Shown here: one piece after another, positions 16,620 through 25,206 of the stretch
Numbering within the stretch: the first letter of the stretch is position 1
Layout of the letters: every line of letters starts with the position of its first letter
NCBI GenBank assembly: GCA_024330965.1
Contig: JANDJL010000012.1
Span: 1-64,000, forward strand
Origin: Nitrospira sp.
GTDB taxonomy: Bacteria > Nitrospirota > Nitrospiria > Nitrospirales > Nitrospiraceae
Direction of reading: 5' to 3'
DNA length: 64,000 nucleotides
Notes under the pieces: generated by a model
Databases searched by the model: none
What the model was told of the DNA's origin: nothing
Seen by the model: the letters and a program-made list of their open reading frames with translations, nothing else
Program-made: the position numbers and the translations under genes

Positions 16620-17084
16620 ATGAACCGTTTGGCAAACATCTTCCACCCGGTCGGTCTGGGCGTGGTTCTCGTCGTTATCGCCTGGCCGTTGTTGATGAAC
16701 CAGGCCGCCGCCTGGGCGGCGGCCGGCGACGAGGCGACGCATGAAAGCGATCACGCCGAGGATGTCCTTGAGTTTCCGGAGGTCCACGTCCATGGGCTGC
16801 CGTTGAATAAAGACCGGCAGTTGGGCCCGGTGGCCGTTTTCACGCCATGGCCTGACATCCCGCCGTCTCTTCAAGGGAAAGAACTGGATGATTGGATGAA
16901 GGCCCGCCTGCTCGTGTCGAAGGAGGCCAAGGTGACCGTTGTTGTCTTAGAACCTTGCAAGCATCGAGAATTGACCCGCGCAGGGGTCGATGCTCTTGCG
17001 AGGTGGAGATTCGATCCGCAACTCAACGGCGACGATCCCGTGGACGGGGAGCTGACCGTGCGCATTCATTTCAGGACCCGATAG
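16620..17084 (+). CDS. TonB C-terminal-domain-like protein
   Basis: This 154-residue protein begins with a hydrophobic segment (about residues 12-33) that anchors or exports it. It ends in a stretch resembling the TonB C-terminal domain: AGVDALARWRFDPQLNGDDP followed by GELTVRIHFRTR, which parallels the A-(L/V)-x-x-W-R-F/Y-x-P...V-x-V-x-F pattern of TonB. The Pro-rich periplasmic spacer of classical TonB is nearly absent, so it may not span the periplasm. AAAGG precedes the ATG at 16620, and it lies 19 bases after the receptor gene. It is probably a receptor-specific energy coupler or accessory; the divergence leaves doubt. Confidence 0.6.
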   Translation: MNRLANIFHPVGLGVVLVVIAWPLLMNQAAAWAAAGDEATHESDHAEDVLEFPEVHVHGLPLNKDRQLGPVAVFTPWPDIPPSLQGKELDDWMKARLLVSKEAKVTVVVLEPCKHRELTRAGVDALARWRFDPQLNGDDPVDGELTVRIHFRTR

Positions 17085-17204
17085 GGAAAGAACGTCTTGC
17101 TCGGTGTCGTTTGTGGAACAAGCGGACGGGCGAAGATCCTTGAATGATCGACGGGCGGTGCCTGATGCTTGACGAATGATGGATGACGTTCTATCGTCCT
17201 GTCG

Positions 17205-17774
17205 ATGAGTCTGGATGAGTCTCTGTTCTATGCCATCAACGGTTTGGCCGGGCGATCGGCCCTGGCCGATCAGTTTTTCCTCCTGATCGTCAACCGCAGC
17301 ACCCTCTACATGCCGGCCGCTTGCGCGATTGTCTGGTGGATCTGGGCCCACCGACGGGAAGCCCTCTATGGCGGACCTCTGTTGGCGGCGTCGGTGAGTC
17401 TGGCCGATTTTCTCGGAGGGCAATTGAAGTGGGTGTTTGAACGGGTGAGGCCCTGCAGGGCGCTAAGCCAAGCGATCAGCGTTGAGCCGGGCGGCTGCGG
17501 AGGCCTGTTCAGTTTTCCATCGAACCACGCCGTCAATACAGCTGCGGTAGCCGCCTTTATCCAGGTGTTGTATCCAAAAGCCGGCTGGATCTGTTGGCCG
17601 ATTGTCGCGTTGGTCGGGTTCGCCCGCGTCTACGTGGGGGCCCATTATGTAACGGATGTGCTTGGCGGTTGGCTTATCGGGGGGGCGATCGGCGCCGGAT
17701 GTGCCTGGATTTTGTTACAGTGGCCGGCTTTTCGGAAGAAACCGGTTCCACGGGCGTCCGGCGCGCGCTTGTGA
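17205..17774 (+). CDS. PAP2-superfamily membrane phosphatase
   Basis: This is a 189-residue integral membrane phosphatase of the PAP2 (BcrC/LpxE/PgpB) type, acting on lipid pyrophosphates or phosphates at the outer face of the inner membrane. The three active-site motifs are visible: KWVFERVRPC (about 76-85), FSFPSNHAVNT (about 104-114, with the catalytic His) and FARVYVGAHYVTDVLGG (about 142-158, with Arg and His). Five or six hydrophobic helices surround them. The substrate cannot be read from the sequence; undecaprenyl pyrophosphate is the usual candidate. No convincing ribosome binding site precedes the ATG. Confidence 0.85.
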   Translation: MSLDESLFYAINGLAGRSALADQFFLLIVNRSTLYMPAACAIVWWIWAHRREALYGGPLLAASVSLADFLGGQLKWVFERVRPCRALSQAISVEPGGCGGLFSFPSNHAVNTAAVAAFIQVLYPKAGWICWPIVALVGFARVYVGAHYVTDVLGGWLIGGAIGAGCAWILLQWPAFRKKPVPRASGARL

Positions 17775-17797
17775 TTGAAAGAGGGATGCGCACCGAT

Positions 17798-18823
17798 TCA
17801 CCCCTGACTGGCTGTTTCCGTTCGCAAACGGTGCCGGTCTTCTGAATCCGGCGCGCGATCATCAGTTGCATCGGTTTCTACGCAGTTGAGCAAGCGGCTC
17901 GTCAGATCTTCGACGTCATACCCTCGGCCGATCAAGACGAGGGCTGGGTCCGGTTCATCAAGCAACATAAGAGGGGCAACCGTCGGCTCGCCGGGTGGCG
18001 CGTACTGAAATTCCTGCAATTCCGGCTTTCCGGCAAAGCGAAAGAAGCCCTTGGCCCGTTCGAGACCTGACGGGAGATCGTTCAACCAAGCCTGGAACCG
18101 TTCTTTGTTTAACGGACCGGCCAGACGGACGGTGGTGGCGATGGGATGGTAAGTCGCGCGTTGAATGGAGGTAGCACGCGACGTTTCGAATAAGACATTT
18201 GTGGAGGTGTGTCGCCTTCCAGAAGGGCGGGAGTTGAGCAACTCAGCGACGTCGAGTCTCGCATGGGATGTCTCCCAGAGACGCGCATAGGGGTTCCGCT
18301 CGATGATCGAGGCTCGAAATTGCTCCCAGTGGCCAGGCACATACAAGTCCTGTTTATTGAGGATCAGCTCGTCCGCGCACCGGATGGCCTGGGTTGTGAC
18401 GTAGGTGGACGAATAGCTGGACTCCGTCGAGACAGGATGAAGTAGCGCGATCACCCGTTCAAGCGAGGCCAGCCGCGCCGTATAGAGGTCGGTGACCGCG
18501 TCGATCACCTCCGAAGGATCGGCGAGTCCTGAACATTCGAGGATCAATATGTCCGATCCATACGAGCGCACGAGCTCGGCGATGCCCCAAGAGAGATCTT
18601 CCTTGGTGTCGCAACAGACACAGCCGCCCGCCAAATTCATGACCTGCTCGGCCAGGGTGCCGGCGCGAGGACCATCGATGCTCACCGCCCCAGCTTCGTT
18701 CATCAAAACGCCGGTCTTGCGCCCTACCGCCTTCCAATGCTCGAGCAGTCGCATTAAGAGTGTTGTTTTGCCCGCCCCGAGGGCGCCGCAGAGGATGTAA
18801 AAAGGAACGGGAGCCGAACGCAT
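17798..18823 (-). CDS. CobW/COG0523-family metal GTPase
   Basis: These G3E-family GTPases act as metallochaperones or insertases for zinc, cobalt or other metals. The Walker A motif GALGAGKT is at residues 13-20. The metal-binding CxCC motif (CVCC, residues 68-71) is intact, ILECSGLADPSEV follows, and the base-specificity motif NKQD is present. A CobW C-terminal domain lies at about 225-310. The ATG at 18823 has AAAGGAGG three bases before it, a strong site, so the longer open frame upstream is not used. The product is 341 residues. It is transcribed toward the TonB receptor block, and its presence there is the main argument for a metal role of that block. Confidence 0.9.
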   Translation of the reverse strand: MRSAPVPFYILCGALGAGKTTLLMRLLEHWKAVGRKTGVLMNEAGAVSIDGPRAGTLAEQVMNLAGGCVCCDTKEDLSWGIAELVRSYGSDILILECSGLADPSEVIDAVTDLYTARLASLERVIALLHPVSTESSYSSTYVTTQAIRCADELILNKQDLYVPGHWEQFRASIIERNPYARLWETSHARLDVAELLNSRPSGRRHTSTNVLFETSRATSIQRATYHPIATTVRLAGPLNKERFQAWLNDLPSGLERAKGFFRFAGKPELQEFQYAPPGEPTVAPLMLLDEPDPALVLIGRGYDVEDLTSRLLNCVETDATDDRAPDSEDRHRLRTETASQG

Positions 18824-18899
18824 GGTCCTCCTTTCTCGTCCGCTCCCCATTGTACCGTCGCCGGGCATAAACCGAAAGAATGTCGTCCGCCGCCTGGTT

Positions 18900-18916
18900 G
18901 TGTTTGGATGTAACAC
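18900..18916. promoter_or_regulatory. Inverted repeat in the cobW-type / glpQ divergent region
   Basis: GTGTT (18900-18904) and AACAC (18912-18916) form an inverted repeat with a 7-base spacer, about 80 bases upstream of the CobW-family gene and 110 upstream of the glycerophosphodiesterase gene. The half-site GTAACAC also occurs at 13646-13652 in the other divergent region of this neighbourhood. A metal-responsive operator is possible. The repeat is short and unproven. Confidence 0.22.
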
Positions 18917-19027
18917 CACTCTGACGGCTTTCTGATCATCGGGGAAAAGATATGGTGCATCCTGAATTCACCAATCACCGTGTGGGTGCCATTGATCCTC
19001 TTACAGATTCAAAGAAACGAAGGCGAG

Positions 19028-20155
19028 ATGCGAGGGGTCTTCAGTACAATGGTATTGCCGATCATGGTGGTCGGGTTGGCGATAATCGGCGGGGGGAATG
19101 TGAGGGGTCAGCAAGAAGAACCGTGGTGGTCTGACCGCCATCAGATACCCATTGTCATCGCGCACCGAGGGGCAAGCGGCTCTGTTCCCGAGCACACGCT
19201 TGCGGCCTACGCGATCTCGATTCTTCAGGGAGCGGATTTTGTCGAGCCGGATCTCGTCATGACGAAAGACGGGCATCTGATCGCCCGGCATGACAATGTC
19301 CTGGATCTCACCACGGATGTCTCGCGCCGGCCGGAATTTGCCAGATACAAGGCCGCCAAAACCGTGGACGGTACCAGAGTCACCGGCTGGTTCAGTGAGG
19401 ATTTCACGCTGGCAGAGATCAAGACGCTCCGCGCCATTGAGCGTATCCCGAACATAAGGCCGGCCAATACCAGATTCGACGGTCAGTTCGAGATTCCCAC
19501 GCTAGAGGAGATCATCGACATGGTTCAGGCCTATGAAAAGCTCCTCAATCGCCGCATCGGTATCTATATCGAAACCAAGCACCCCACCTATTTCGAACAG
19601 CTCGGGCTCCCACTTGAAGAGCCGTTGGTCAAGACGTTGTACCGAAACGGCTACGAAGGGCGAACCCAGCAGGCCTTTATCCAATCGTTTGAAATCAACA
19701 TCCTTCGCAAACTGAGCAGGAGGACCAGGATTCCATTGGTGCAACTGCTCGACCTCGATGGCAAGCCCTACGATGTGGAAGCGAGAGGAGGAACGTTGAC
19801 CTATGAGGAGATGGCGACGCCGGCGGGGTTGGCTCAGATCGCCACCTATGCCCAAGGGGTCGGTCCGGACAAGCAATTCATCATGCCCCTCGATGGGGAG
19901 GGTAATCTCGATCCCTGTCGCGTCACGCGATTTGTTCAGGAGGCCCATGCGGCGGGATTGCTGGTGCATCCTCACACGTTTCGTTCCGAGAACGCCTTTC
20001 TTCCGATGAATTTCCGGTCATCCGCTGATCCCACGGTGTTGGGCGATGGAGCGGCGGAAATTCTGTTGTTCTTGAGGACCGGCGTTGACGGCTTTTTCAC
20101 GGACCATCCCGACCAGGGTGTCGCGGCCCGCGACGAGTTCATGAGAACCAGATAA
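19028..20155 (+). CDS. glpQ: Periplasmic glycerophosphodiester phosphodiesterase
   Basis: It hydrolyses glycerophosphodiesters to glycerol 3-phosphate and an alcohol. The GDPD fold is recognised by IVIAHRGASGSVPEHT, the acidic EPDLVMTKDGHLIARHDN, IYIETKHPTYFE (a catalytic Glu/Lys pair), QSFE and the final GVDGFFTDHPD. These match the GlpQ type rather than the shorter cytosolic UgpQ. The ATG at 19028 gives a signal peptide and is preceded by GAAGG; a GTG at 18980 is an alternative that would add 16 residues. The product is 375 residues, close to E. coli GlpQ. Confidence 0.9.
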   Translation: MRGVFSTMVLPIMVVGLAIIGGGNVRGQQEEPWWSDRHQIPIVIAHRGASGSVPEHTLAAYAISILQGADFVEPDLVMTKDGHLIARHDNVLDLTTDVSRRPEFARYKAAKTVDGTRVTGWFSEDFTLAEIKTLRAIERIPNIRPANTRFDGQFEIPTLEEIIDMVQAYEKLLNRRIGIYIETKHPTYFEQLGLPLEEPLVKTLYRNGYEGRTQQAFIQSFEINILRKLSRRTRIPLVQLLDLDGKPYDVEARGGTLTYEEMATPAGLAQIATYAQGVGPDKQFIMPLDGEGNLDPCRVTRFVQEAHAAGLLVHPHTFRSENAFLPMNFRSSADPTVLGDGAAEILLFLRTGVDGFFTDHPDQGVAARDEFMRTR

Positions 20156-20271
20156 TGGGCTGATGAAGGGGGCTGGGTACGTTTCCGAGCGGAGAGCGTC
20201 TTCGCTCCTCTCGGGCGTCGCTCGGTTGATTGGCGAAACCCATGGGCGGAGTTTAAACGCTCAAACGATGA

Positions 20272-21231
20272 TCAATGGTGATGGGAGAATATCTCGGCCG
20301 GCTGGTGGTGATCGGCCAGTCGGCGGAGGTCGCAATGGACCATGTCCGTGTGGCAACACGTGGTTTCTAGTTGCACGGTCAGATGGCGGATACCAAAGTC
20401 CAAAGCGACCCGAGCGCGGATCGACTGCAACAGACCGTTAGTCAGCGCCGTGTCGCCGCCGTCGACCTGAACGTGACAGGTCAAGATGATCAGCCGCGGT
20501 TCCACCGCCCAGACATGAAGATCATGAACATTCTTGATGCCGGGAATCGATTCGATCGTCGCAGCAATTGCAGAGGGGCTGACACCGGGCGGCGTGGATT
20601 CAAGCAGCACCTCCAATGATTCCTTGAAAATTGGCCAAGCCCCTTTCACGATGACGATGACGACGACGAGGCTGACGAGCGGATCAAGCGCGGACCAGCC
20701 GGTCAACAGGATCATTCCTCCGCTCACCACCACGCCAAGCGAGACCCAGGCATCGGCCAACATGTGCCAAAAGGCGCCGCGGATGTTGAGGTCATCCCGG
20801 GCGCCTCGTTGCAGCAGCAACGCGATGCCAAGATTGGCCGCGAAGCTGGCAGCGGCGATCCCCATAATCCAACCGCCGTCAACCGGCACCGGCTGCCACA
20901 ATCGTTTGATGGCGAAGAAGGCGATACCGACCGCCGTCAACAGTAGAATAAACGAGTTGAGAAAGGCGGCAATGACGCCGGCGCGGTGATAGCCGAAGGT
21001 TTTGCTCTCGCTCGACGGCTGTGTGGCGATGAGATGGGCGTAGAGAGCCAGAAACAGCGCGCCTTGATCGACGAAATTGTGCCCGGCGTCACTCATCAGA
21101 CCGATACTGTCGAGCAGCAGGCCGCCGGTAAATTCGGCCACGATGATCAAGCCGTTCAACGCAAGGGCCAGAGAAAGGCGAGTACGCAGGCGTTCAAATG
21201 AACGGGGAGCGATCATAGTATAGTCTCGCAT
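20272..21231 (-). CDS. Cation diffusion facilitator (CDF) metal exporter
   Basis: It exports divalent metals (zinc, cobalt or cadmium in the CzcD type) in exchange for protons. The 319-residue protein has six hydrophobic segments. The metal site of TM2 (SDAGHNFVDQ, with Asp/His/Asp) and of TM5 (HMLADAWVS, with His/Asp) is visible, as are a cytoplasmic C-terminal domain (IPGIKNVHDLHVWAVEPRLI) and a His-rich end (SHHH). HDLHVW is typical of zinc-type members. The ATG at 21231 has GGAG very close to it, so the ATG five codons later (21216) is a serious alternative. It is the last gene of a minus-strand group and part of the apparent metal neighbourhood. Confidence 0.9.
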   Translation of the reverse strand: MRDYTMIAPRSFERLRTRLSLALALNGLIIVAEFTGGLLLDSIGLMSDAGHNFVDQGALFLALYAHLIATQPSSESKTFGYHRAGVIAAFLNSFILLLTAVGIAFFAIKRLWQPVPVDGGWIMGIAAASFAANLGIALLLQRGARDDLNIRGAFWHMLADAWVSLGVVVSGGMILLTGWSALDPLVSLVVVIVIVKGAWPIFKESLEVLLESTPPGVSPSAIAATIESIPGIKNVHDLHVWAVEPRLIILTCHVQVDGGDTALTNGLLQSIRARVALDFGIRHLTVQLETTCCHTDMVHCDLRRLADHHQPAEIFSHHH

Positions 21232-21288
21232 GCTCCGAAAGAGGGAGCAAGTCTTCAGCGGGATCGACGGGAAGTGCCCAAAGGCTCG

Positions 21289-22143
21289 TCAACGGGTGTT
21301 CGTGGTCAATCGTTCGCTGAGCACGGGATACTTGGCCAGACCCATGCCGAAATTCCCGCCGGATCGATCGGCGGCAATGACACGCACCGTCATGCCGTCC
21401 GGCGCGTCGGTGTGGCGCGGGACAAAGAACGGCGCTTCGAACTCGGCGTTCCTGCCGCTGTAAAACAGTTGCAGCCGCTCGATCACCCGATCGCCGATCA
21501 GAATTTCACCGTAGATGCTGAGTTTGCGGGAGTCCCAATCCCCATGCGGCCGGACCCATGATCCTGACAGAGTCCGGATCGACGCCCGCAAGGTGACGTC
21601 TTCGCGCGCGACGAGCGGCTCGTTTGGTTTCGGTTGTTCGATCTGCACGATGTAGCCGTAAAGGGCCAGCACGATCCCATCGTCAGTCAGATCCTCGCCG
21701 GGGATGAGCCAGACTCGCGTGCTGGCCCGCTGCATGGCCGCCGGGTACGCCAATGGTCCTTCGGCGGCGATGTCCACCTGAAGGGGGTGGGTGAGATCCA
21801 AGGTCGCGGTGAAGGAGGCCGAATCCCGCGTACTGTAAATCGGCTCTTCCAGAAGGCGAGGGGTGCGCATGATCTGATTTTGATCACCCGCCTCGCCCTG
21901 TTGCAGACCGGTGGCGAGGATACGTCCGGTTTCGACATCCGTAATGGTAATCCGCGCGCCGCCCACATCTTTTCCAAGCACCATGGAGCCGTGGGCCACG
22001 ACTCGCACCAGGACCCTGGTCGGTTTCGGTTCGTTGAGGCGCTGGTCCATCGTCTCTTGGACGATCGGATCGGCGAGACAAAGAGCACTGTGGTGCGCAA
22101 CGAAGAGCGCGGCCAGGCAGGATCGCAACAAGCTCCCGATCAT
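21289..22143 (-). CDS. Exported protein of unknown function
   Basis: This is a 284-residue protein with a signal peptide (about residues 5-24, ending in LCLADP). The body is rich in beta-strand patterns (TRVLVRVVAHGSMVLGKDV, ARITITDVETGRILATGL), suggesting immunoglobulin-like or carbohydrate-binding sandwich domains, but I cannot name a family. Its ATG overlaps the stop of metG, so it is translated from the same message. No catalytic motif is seen. A periplasmic location is the only inference made. Confidence 0.6.
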   Translation of the reverse strand: MIGSLLRSCLAALFVAHHSALCLADPIVQETMDQRLNEPKPTRVLVRVVAHGSMVLGKDVGGARITITDVETGRILATGLQQGEAGDQNQIMRTPRLLEEPIYSTRDSASFTATLDLTHPLQVDIAAEGPLAYPAAMQRASTRVWLIPGEDLTDDGIVLALYGYIVQIEQPKPNEPLVAREDVTLRASIRTLSGSWVRPHGDWDSRKLSIYGEILIGDRVIERLQLFYSGRNAEFEAPFFVPRHTDAPDGMTVRVIAADRSGGNFGMGLAKYPVLSERLTTNTR

Positions 22144-24122
22144 TTCACCTTGGTGCCTGGGGTCACCGGTTCAAGCACTGTGACCAACCCCTGGACGTCC
22201 GTGTCTCCGGCTGCCAGGACCATGCCCTGTGATTCAATTCCCATCAATGTGGCCGGCTTCAAGTTGGCCACGATGACAAGGGTTTTGCCGACCAAGTCAG
22301 TTGGATCGTATTTTTTCCCGATACCGGCTACGATCTGGCGCTGTTCGTGCCCGAGATCGACGTGGAGCTTGAGCAGTTTCTCTGATTTGGGGACCCGTTC
22401 GGCTCTCAAAACAGTCGCTGTCCTCAATTGAATTTTTGCGAACTCTTCGATGGTGATCTGGCAAGGAGCTGCCGAGGCTGGAGATGGCGGTGCGGTTGTC
22501 GTTGACGGTCGTGGGGGTGTCGGACGGGGCGTTGCGGCAACGTCACTCACGGGTGGACCTCCTAATGGTGTTGTGGCCTCGATTCTGGGAAAGAGCGGTC
22601 CGGCCTTTTGGATCTTGGATCCGGGACGCAGGAATGGATCTTTCCATGAGAGGGAACCCTTGTGTTCCTGCGGTTCCATGCCGAGTTGCTGTGCCATGTT
22701 CACGGTGGTCCACGGCATGAAAGGGTACAGGGGCCGGATGAGCGAGCCGAGCGTCACGGCGAGGTGGTAGAGGCAATTATTCAGATAAGGTCGTTGTTCC
22801 GGATGTTTGGCCAAGGCCCAGGGGGCGGTTTTTTCGATGTATCGGTCACAGAGTTGGACGATCTCACCGATTGCCTCCAGCGCGCGGCTGAACCGAAGCT
22901 GTTCAACGTGGACGTCGGCGTCCGCCAATAATTCCGCAGTGCGTTGCGTCAGATTGTGTTCGAGGGGAGTATCAACAGAGGTATCGTGAGACGGAATAGT
23001 CCCCCCCGCGAACCGATCGATCATCGTGAGGCTGCGGCTTAAAAGATTGCCCAGGCCGCCGGCGAGCTCACTGTTGATACGCGCGATCATGCTGAAACGG
23101 GAAAAGTCTCCGTCCTGTCCAAAGGGCACTTCCCGCAGCAGGAAATAGCGAAAGGCATCGGTTCCAAATTCATCCACCATCTTGTGTGGATCGACCACGT
23201 TGCCCCGGCTTTTGGACATTTTTTCGCCGTCCACGGTCCACCAGCCGTGGGCGAAGATCATCTGAGGTAATGGTAGGTCGAGCGCCATCAACATGGTGGA
23301 CCAGTACACGGCGTGAGTTGTGAGAATGTCCTTTCCGACCAGATGGACTGTGGCGGGCCAGAATTGACGGCCTGCTGGATTGTCTATGGGTAGATACTCG
23401 AGCGCCGAGAGATAGTTCACCAGCGCGTCAAACCAGACGTAGGTGACATAGTCACGATCGAAGGGGAGTTCAATGCCCCACGACAACCGAGCCTTGGGTC
23501 TGGAGATCGAGAGGTCGCCGAGCTTCTGTGAGGAAAGAAACCCCAAAACTTCGTTGCGCCGTGATTCAGGACGGATAAAGTCCGGCTGTTCCAGAATGTG
23601 CCGCAACAACTGTTGTTGGTATTGCCCCATTTTGAAAAAGTAGTTGTGTTCGCTCAGCCGTTCGACCGGCCGTCGGCAATCGGGGCAGAGGCCGTCGGCC
23701 ACGTCCTTCTCGGTCCAGAACCGTTCGTCAAATGTGCAATACCAGCCCGAATAGTCAGCCTGATAAATCAACTGCCGGTCGTACAATTGTTGGAGACAAC
23801 GTTGAACGACGACTTGATGCTGGCGATCGGTCGTGCGAACGAAGGCGTCGTTAGAAATGTTCAACCGCCGCCAGAGGTGTTGAAACTGGGGGGCGAGTGC
23901 GTCGCAATGAGCTTGGGGATCGATACCGGCTTTGGCGGCTGCCTGTTGGACCTTTTGGCCATGTTCGTCCACGCCGGTTAAGAAAAAGACGTCTCGGCCT
24001 CTGAGCCGCCAGTAGCGGGCAAGGACATCCGCGGCAATGGTGGTATAGGCATGGCCGATGTGAGGGACGTCGTTGACGTAGTAGATCGGCGTGGTGATGT
24101 AAACCGGCTTCCTCTCGTTCAT
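22140..24122 (-). CDS. metG: Methionyl-tRNA synthetase
   Basis: It charges tRNA-Met. The class I signatures are present: HIGH as PHIGHAYTT (about residues 18-26) and KMSKS in EKMSKSRGN (about 299-307). A CxxC zinc knuckle (CPDC) lies between them. After a Pro/Thr-rich linker the last 105 residues form a tRNA-binding EMAPII/Trbp111 domain (FAKIQLRTATVLRAERVPKS). The product is 660 residues from the ATG at 24122. No clear ribosome binding site precedes that ATG, and the frame is open for 31 further codons, but family alignment favours MNERKPVYITTPIYY as the start. It lies 34 bases after holB. Confidence 0.95.
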   Translation of the reverse strand: MNERKPVYITTPIYYVNDVPHIGHAYTTIAADVLARYWRLRGRDVFFLTGVDEHGQKVQQAAAKAGIDPQAHCDALAPQFQHLWRRLNISNDAFVRTTDRQHQVVVQRCLQQLYDRQLIYQADYSGWYCTFDERFWTEKDVADGLCPDCRRPVERLSEHNYFFKMGQYQQQLLRHILEQPDFIRPESRRNEVLGFLSSQKLGDLSISRPKARLSWGIELPFDRDYVTYVWFDALVNYLSALEYLPIDNPAGRQFWPATVHLVGKDILTTHAVYWSTMLMALDLPLPQMIFAHGWWTVDGEKMSKSRGNVVDPHKMVDEFGTDAFRYFLLREVPFGQDGDFSRFSMIARINSELAGGLGNLLSRSLTMIDRFAGGTIPSHDTSVDTPLEHNLTQRTAELLADADVHVEQLRFSRALEAIGEIVQLCDRYIEKTAPWALAKHPEQRPYLNNCLYHLAVTLGSLIRPLYPFMPWTTVNMAQQLGMEPQEHKGSLSWKDPFLRPGSKIQKAGPLFPRIEATTPLGGPPVSDVAATPRPTPPRPSTTTAPPSPASAAPCQITIEEFAKIQLRTATVLRAERVPKSEKLLKLHVDLGHEQRQIVAGIGKKYDPTDLVGKTLVIVANLKPATLMGIESQGMVLAAGDTDVQGLVTVLEPVTPGTKVK

Positions 24123-24156
24123 ACCGGGGGAAGATACCAGGTTGGCGCCAAGGATG

Positions 24157-25203
24157 CTAGGAGCCGGACACGGGCGCGACGCGGGATGGCGGGCGGGACA
24201 GCCCAGATGCCTCACGAAGTCGCAGCAGAACCGTTTCCAACGCCATCTGCATGTTCGGATGGCGGGCCGCCTGTTGTTCGATTCGGTCGATCTCAGCCGA
24301 GAGTTCCAGCAACATGTCGAGATCGGCCTGTTTCGCGTCGTGTGCGAGTCGATCGAGGTGATCGCGATGGAAAAGGCGTTCCGGATCCCCTCCGACGAGT
24401 ACGAGAATCACATCCCGAATCCATCGCCCGAGCCAGTTTAAGATGTCGCCGCCCCGTTCGTCCTTGGCCAGCGTTTCGGCGGCTGAAAGGATGGCGGTGA
24501 TCGAGCCGAGGGTTGACGGATCGACAAGACAGAGGCACTCGCGCTGTTGGGCGCGCAGGGCGGCGAGATCTTGCACGAGCGCTTCTCCAATGCGGCCCTC
24601 GCAGCACAGGGCGAGAAACTGGGCGTCGGCGGGCGGCAATGCTCGTTTCAGGATCAGAGCGGCTTCCACTTTGGTGAAGGCCGGCGCCAAGAACCGTAGC
24701 GACTGACAGCGCGAGCGGATCGTCGCCGGCAACGCCATGGGTCGGCTGGAGACGAGGATAAAGAGGCCGTACGGCGGCGGCTCCTCTAGCGTTTTGAGCA
24801 GCGCGTTGGCCGCTCCGATCGTGAGGCGGTCGGCGTCGTCGATGATACAGATTTTTTTCTCCCCGATCAGCGGCCGGTAAATCAACTGCTGTTCGATCTC
24901 CCGGATATGCTCGATCTTGATCTGCGGAACCGCCAATTCCCGATCCGGTTCGATCACGACATAATCGGGATGGGTCCGCGCGGCGATCTGGAGACATGAA
25001 CGGCAGATGCCGCAACTGTCCAGGTTTTCGAGCGAAGCGGCCGCTTCGCAGTTCAAGGCCTGTGCGAGGCGGACCGCAGTGAGGAATTTTCCGATGCGGG
25101 CTTCGCCGTGAAAGAGATAGGCGTGGGCCAGGCGGCCGTGGGCCAACGCCGACTTGATCGCCGCGATGGACCGTTCATGGCCGATGATGTCGCGAAAAGG
25201 CAT
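24157..25203 (-). CDS. holB: DNA polymerase III delta-prime subunit
   Basis: This is a clamp-loader subunit that helps place the sliding clamp on DNA. It has a RuvB/AAA-like fold: IIGHERSIAAIKSALAHGRL, AHAYLFHGEARIGK, a four-Cys zinc module (CGICRSC preceded by an N-terminal Cys), IIDDADRLTIGAANALLKTLEEPP and RSRCQSLRF with the SRC-like motif. The P-loop (GEARIGKF) lacks the usual Thr/Ser after Lys, common in delta-prime, which does not hydrolyse ATP in many bacteria. The product is 348 residues. It sits three bases after tmk, a frequent pairing. Confidence 0.92.
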   Translation of the reverse strand: MPFRDIIGHERSIAAIKSALAHGRLAHAYLFHGEARIGKFLTAVRLAQALNCEAAASLENLDSCGICRSCLQIAARTHPDYVVIEPDRELAVPQIKIEHIREIEQQLIYRPLIGEKKICIIDDADRLTIGAANALLKTLEEPPPYGLFILVSSRPMALPATIRSRCQSLRFLAPAFTKVEAALILKRALPPADAQFLALCCEGRIGEALVQDLAALRAQQRECLCLVDPSTLGSITAILSAAETLAKDERGGDILNWLGRWIRDVILVLVGGDPERLFHRDHLDRLAHDAKQADLDMLLELSAEIDRIEQQAARHPNMQMALETVLLRLREASGLSRPPSRVAPVSGS

Positions 25204-25206
25204 GGG

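Noticed and set aside
17544..17551. GCGGTAGC in the PAP2 gene as an ops site
   Set aside because: It is inside coding sequence, and the leading G and the following TG are missing.
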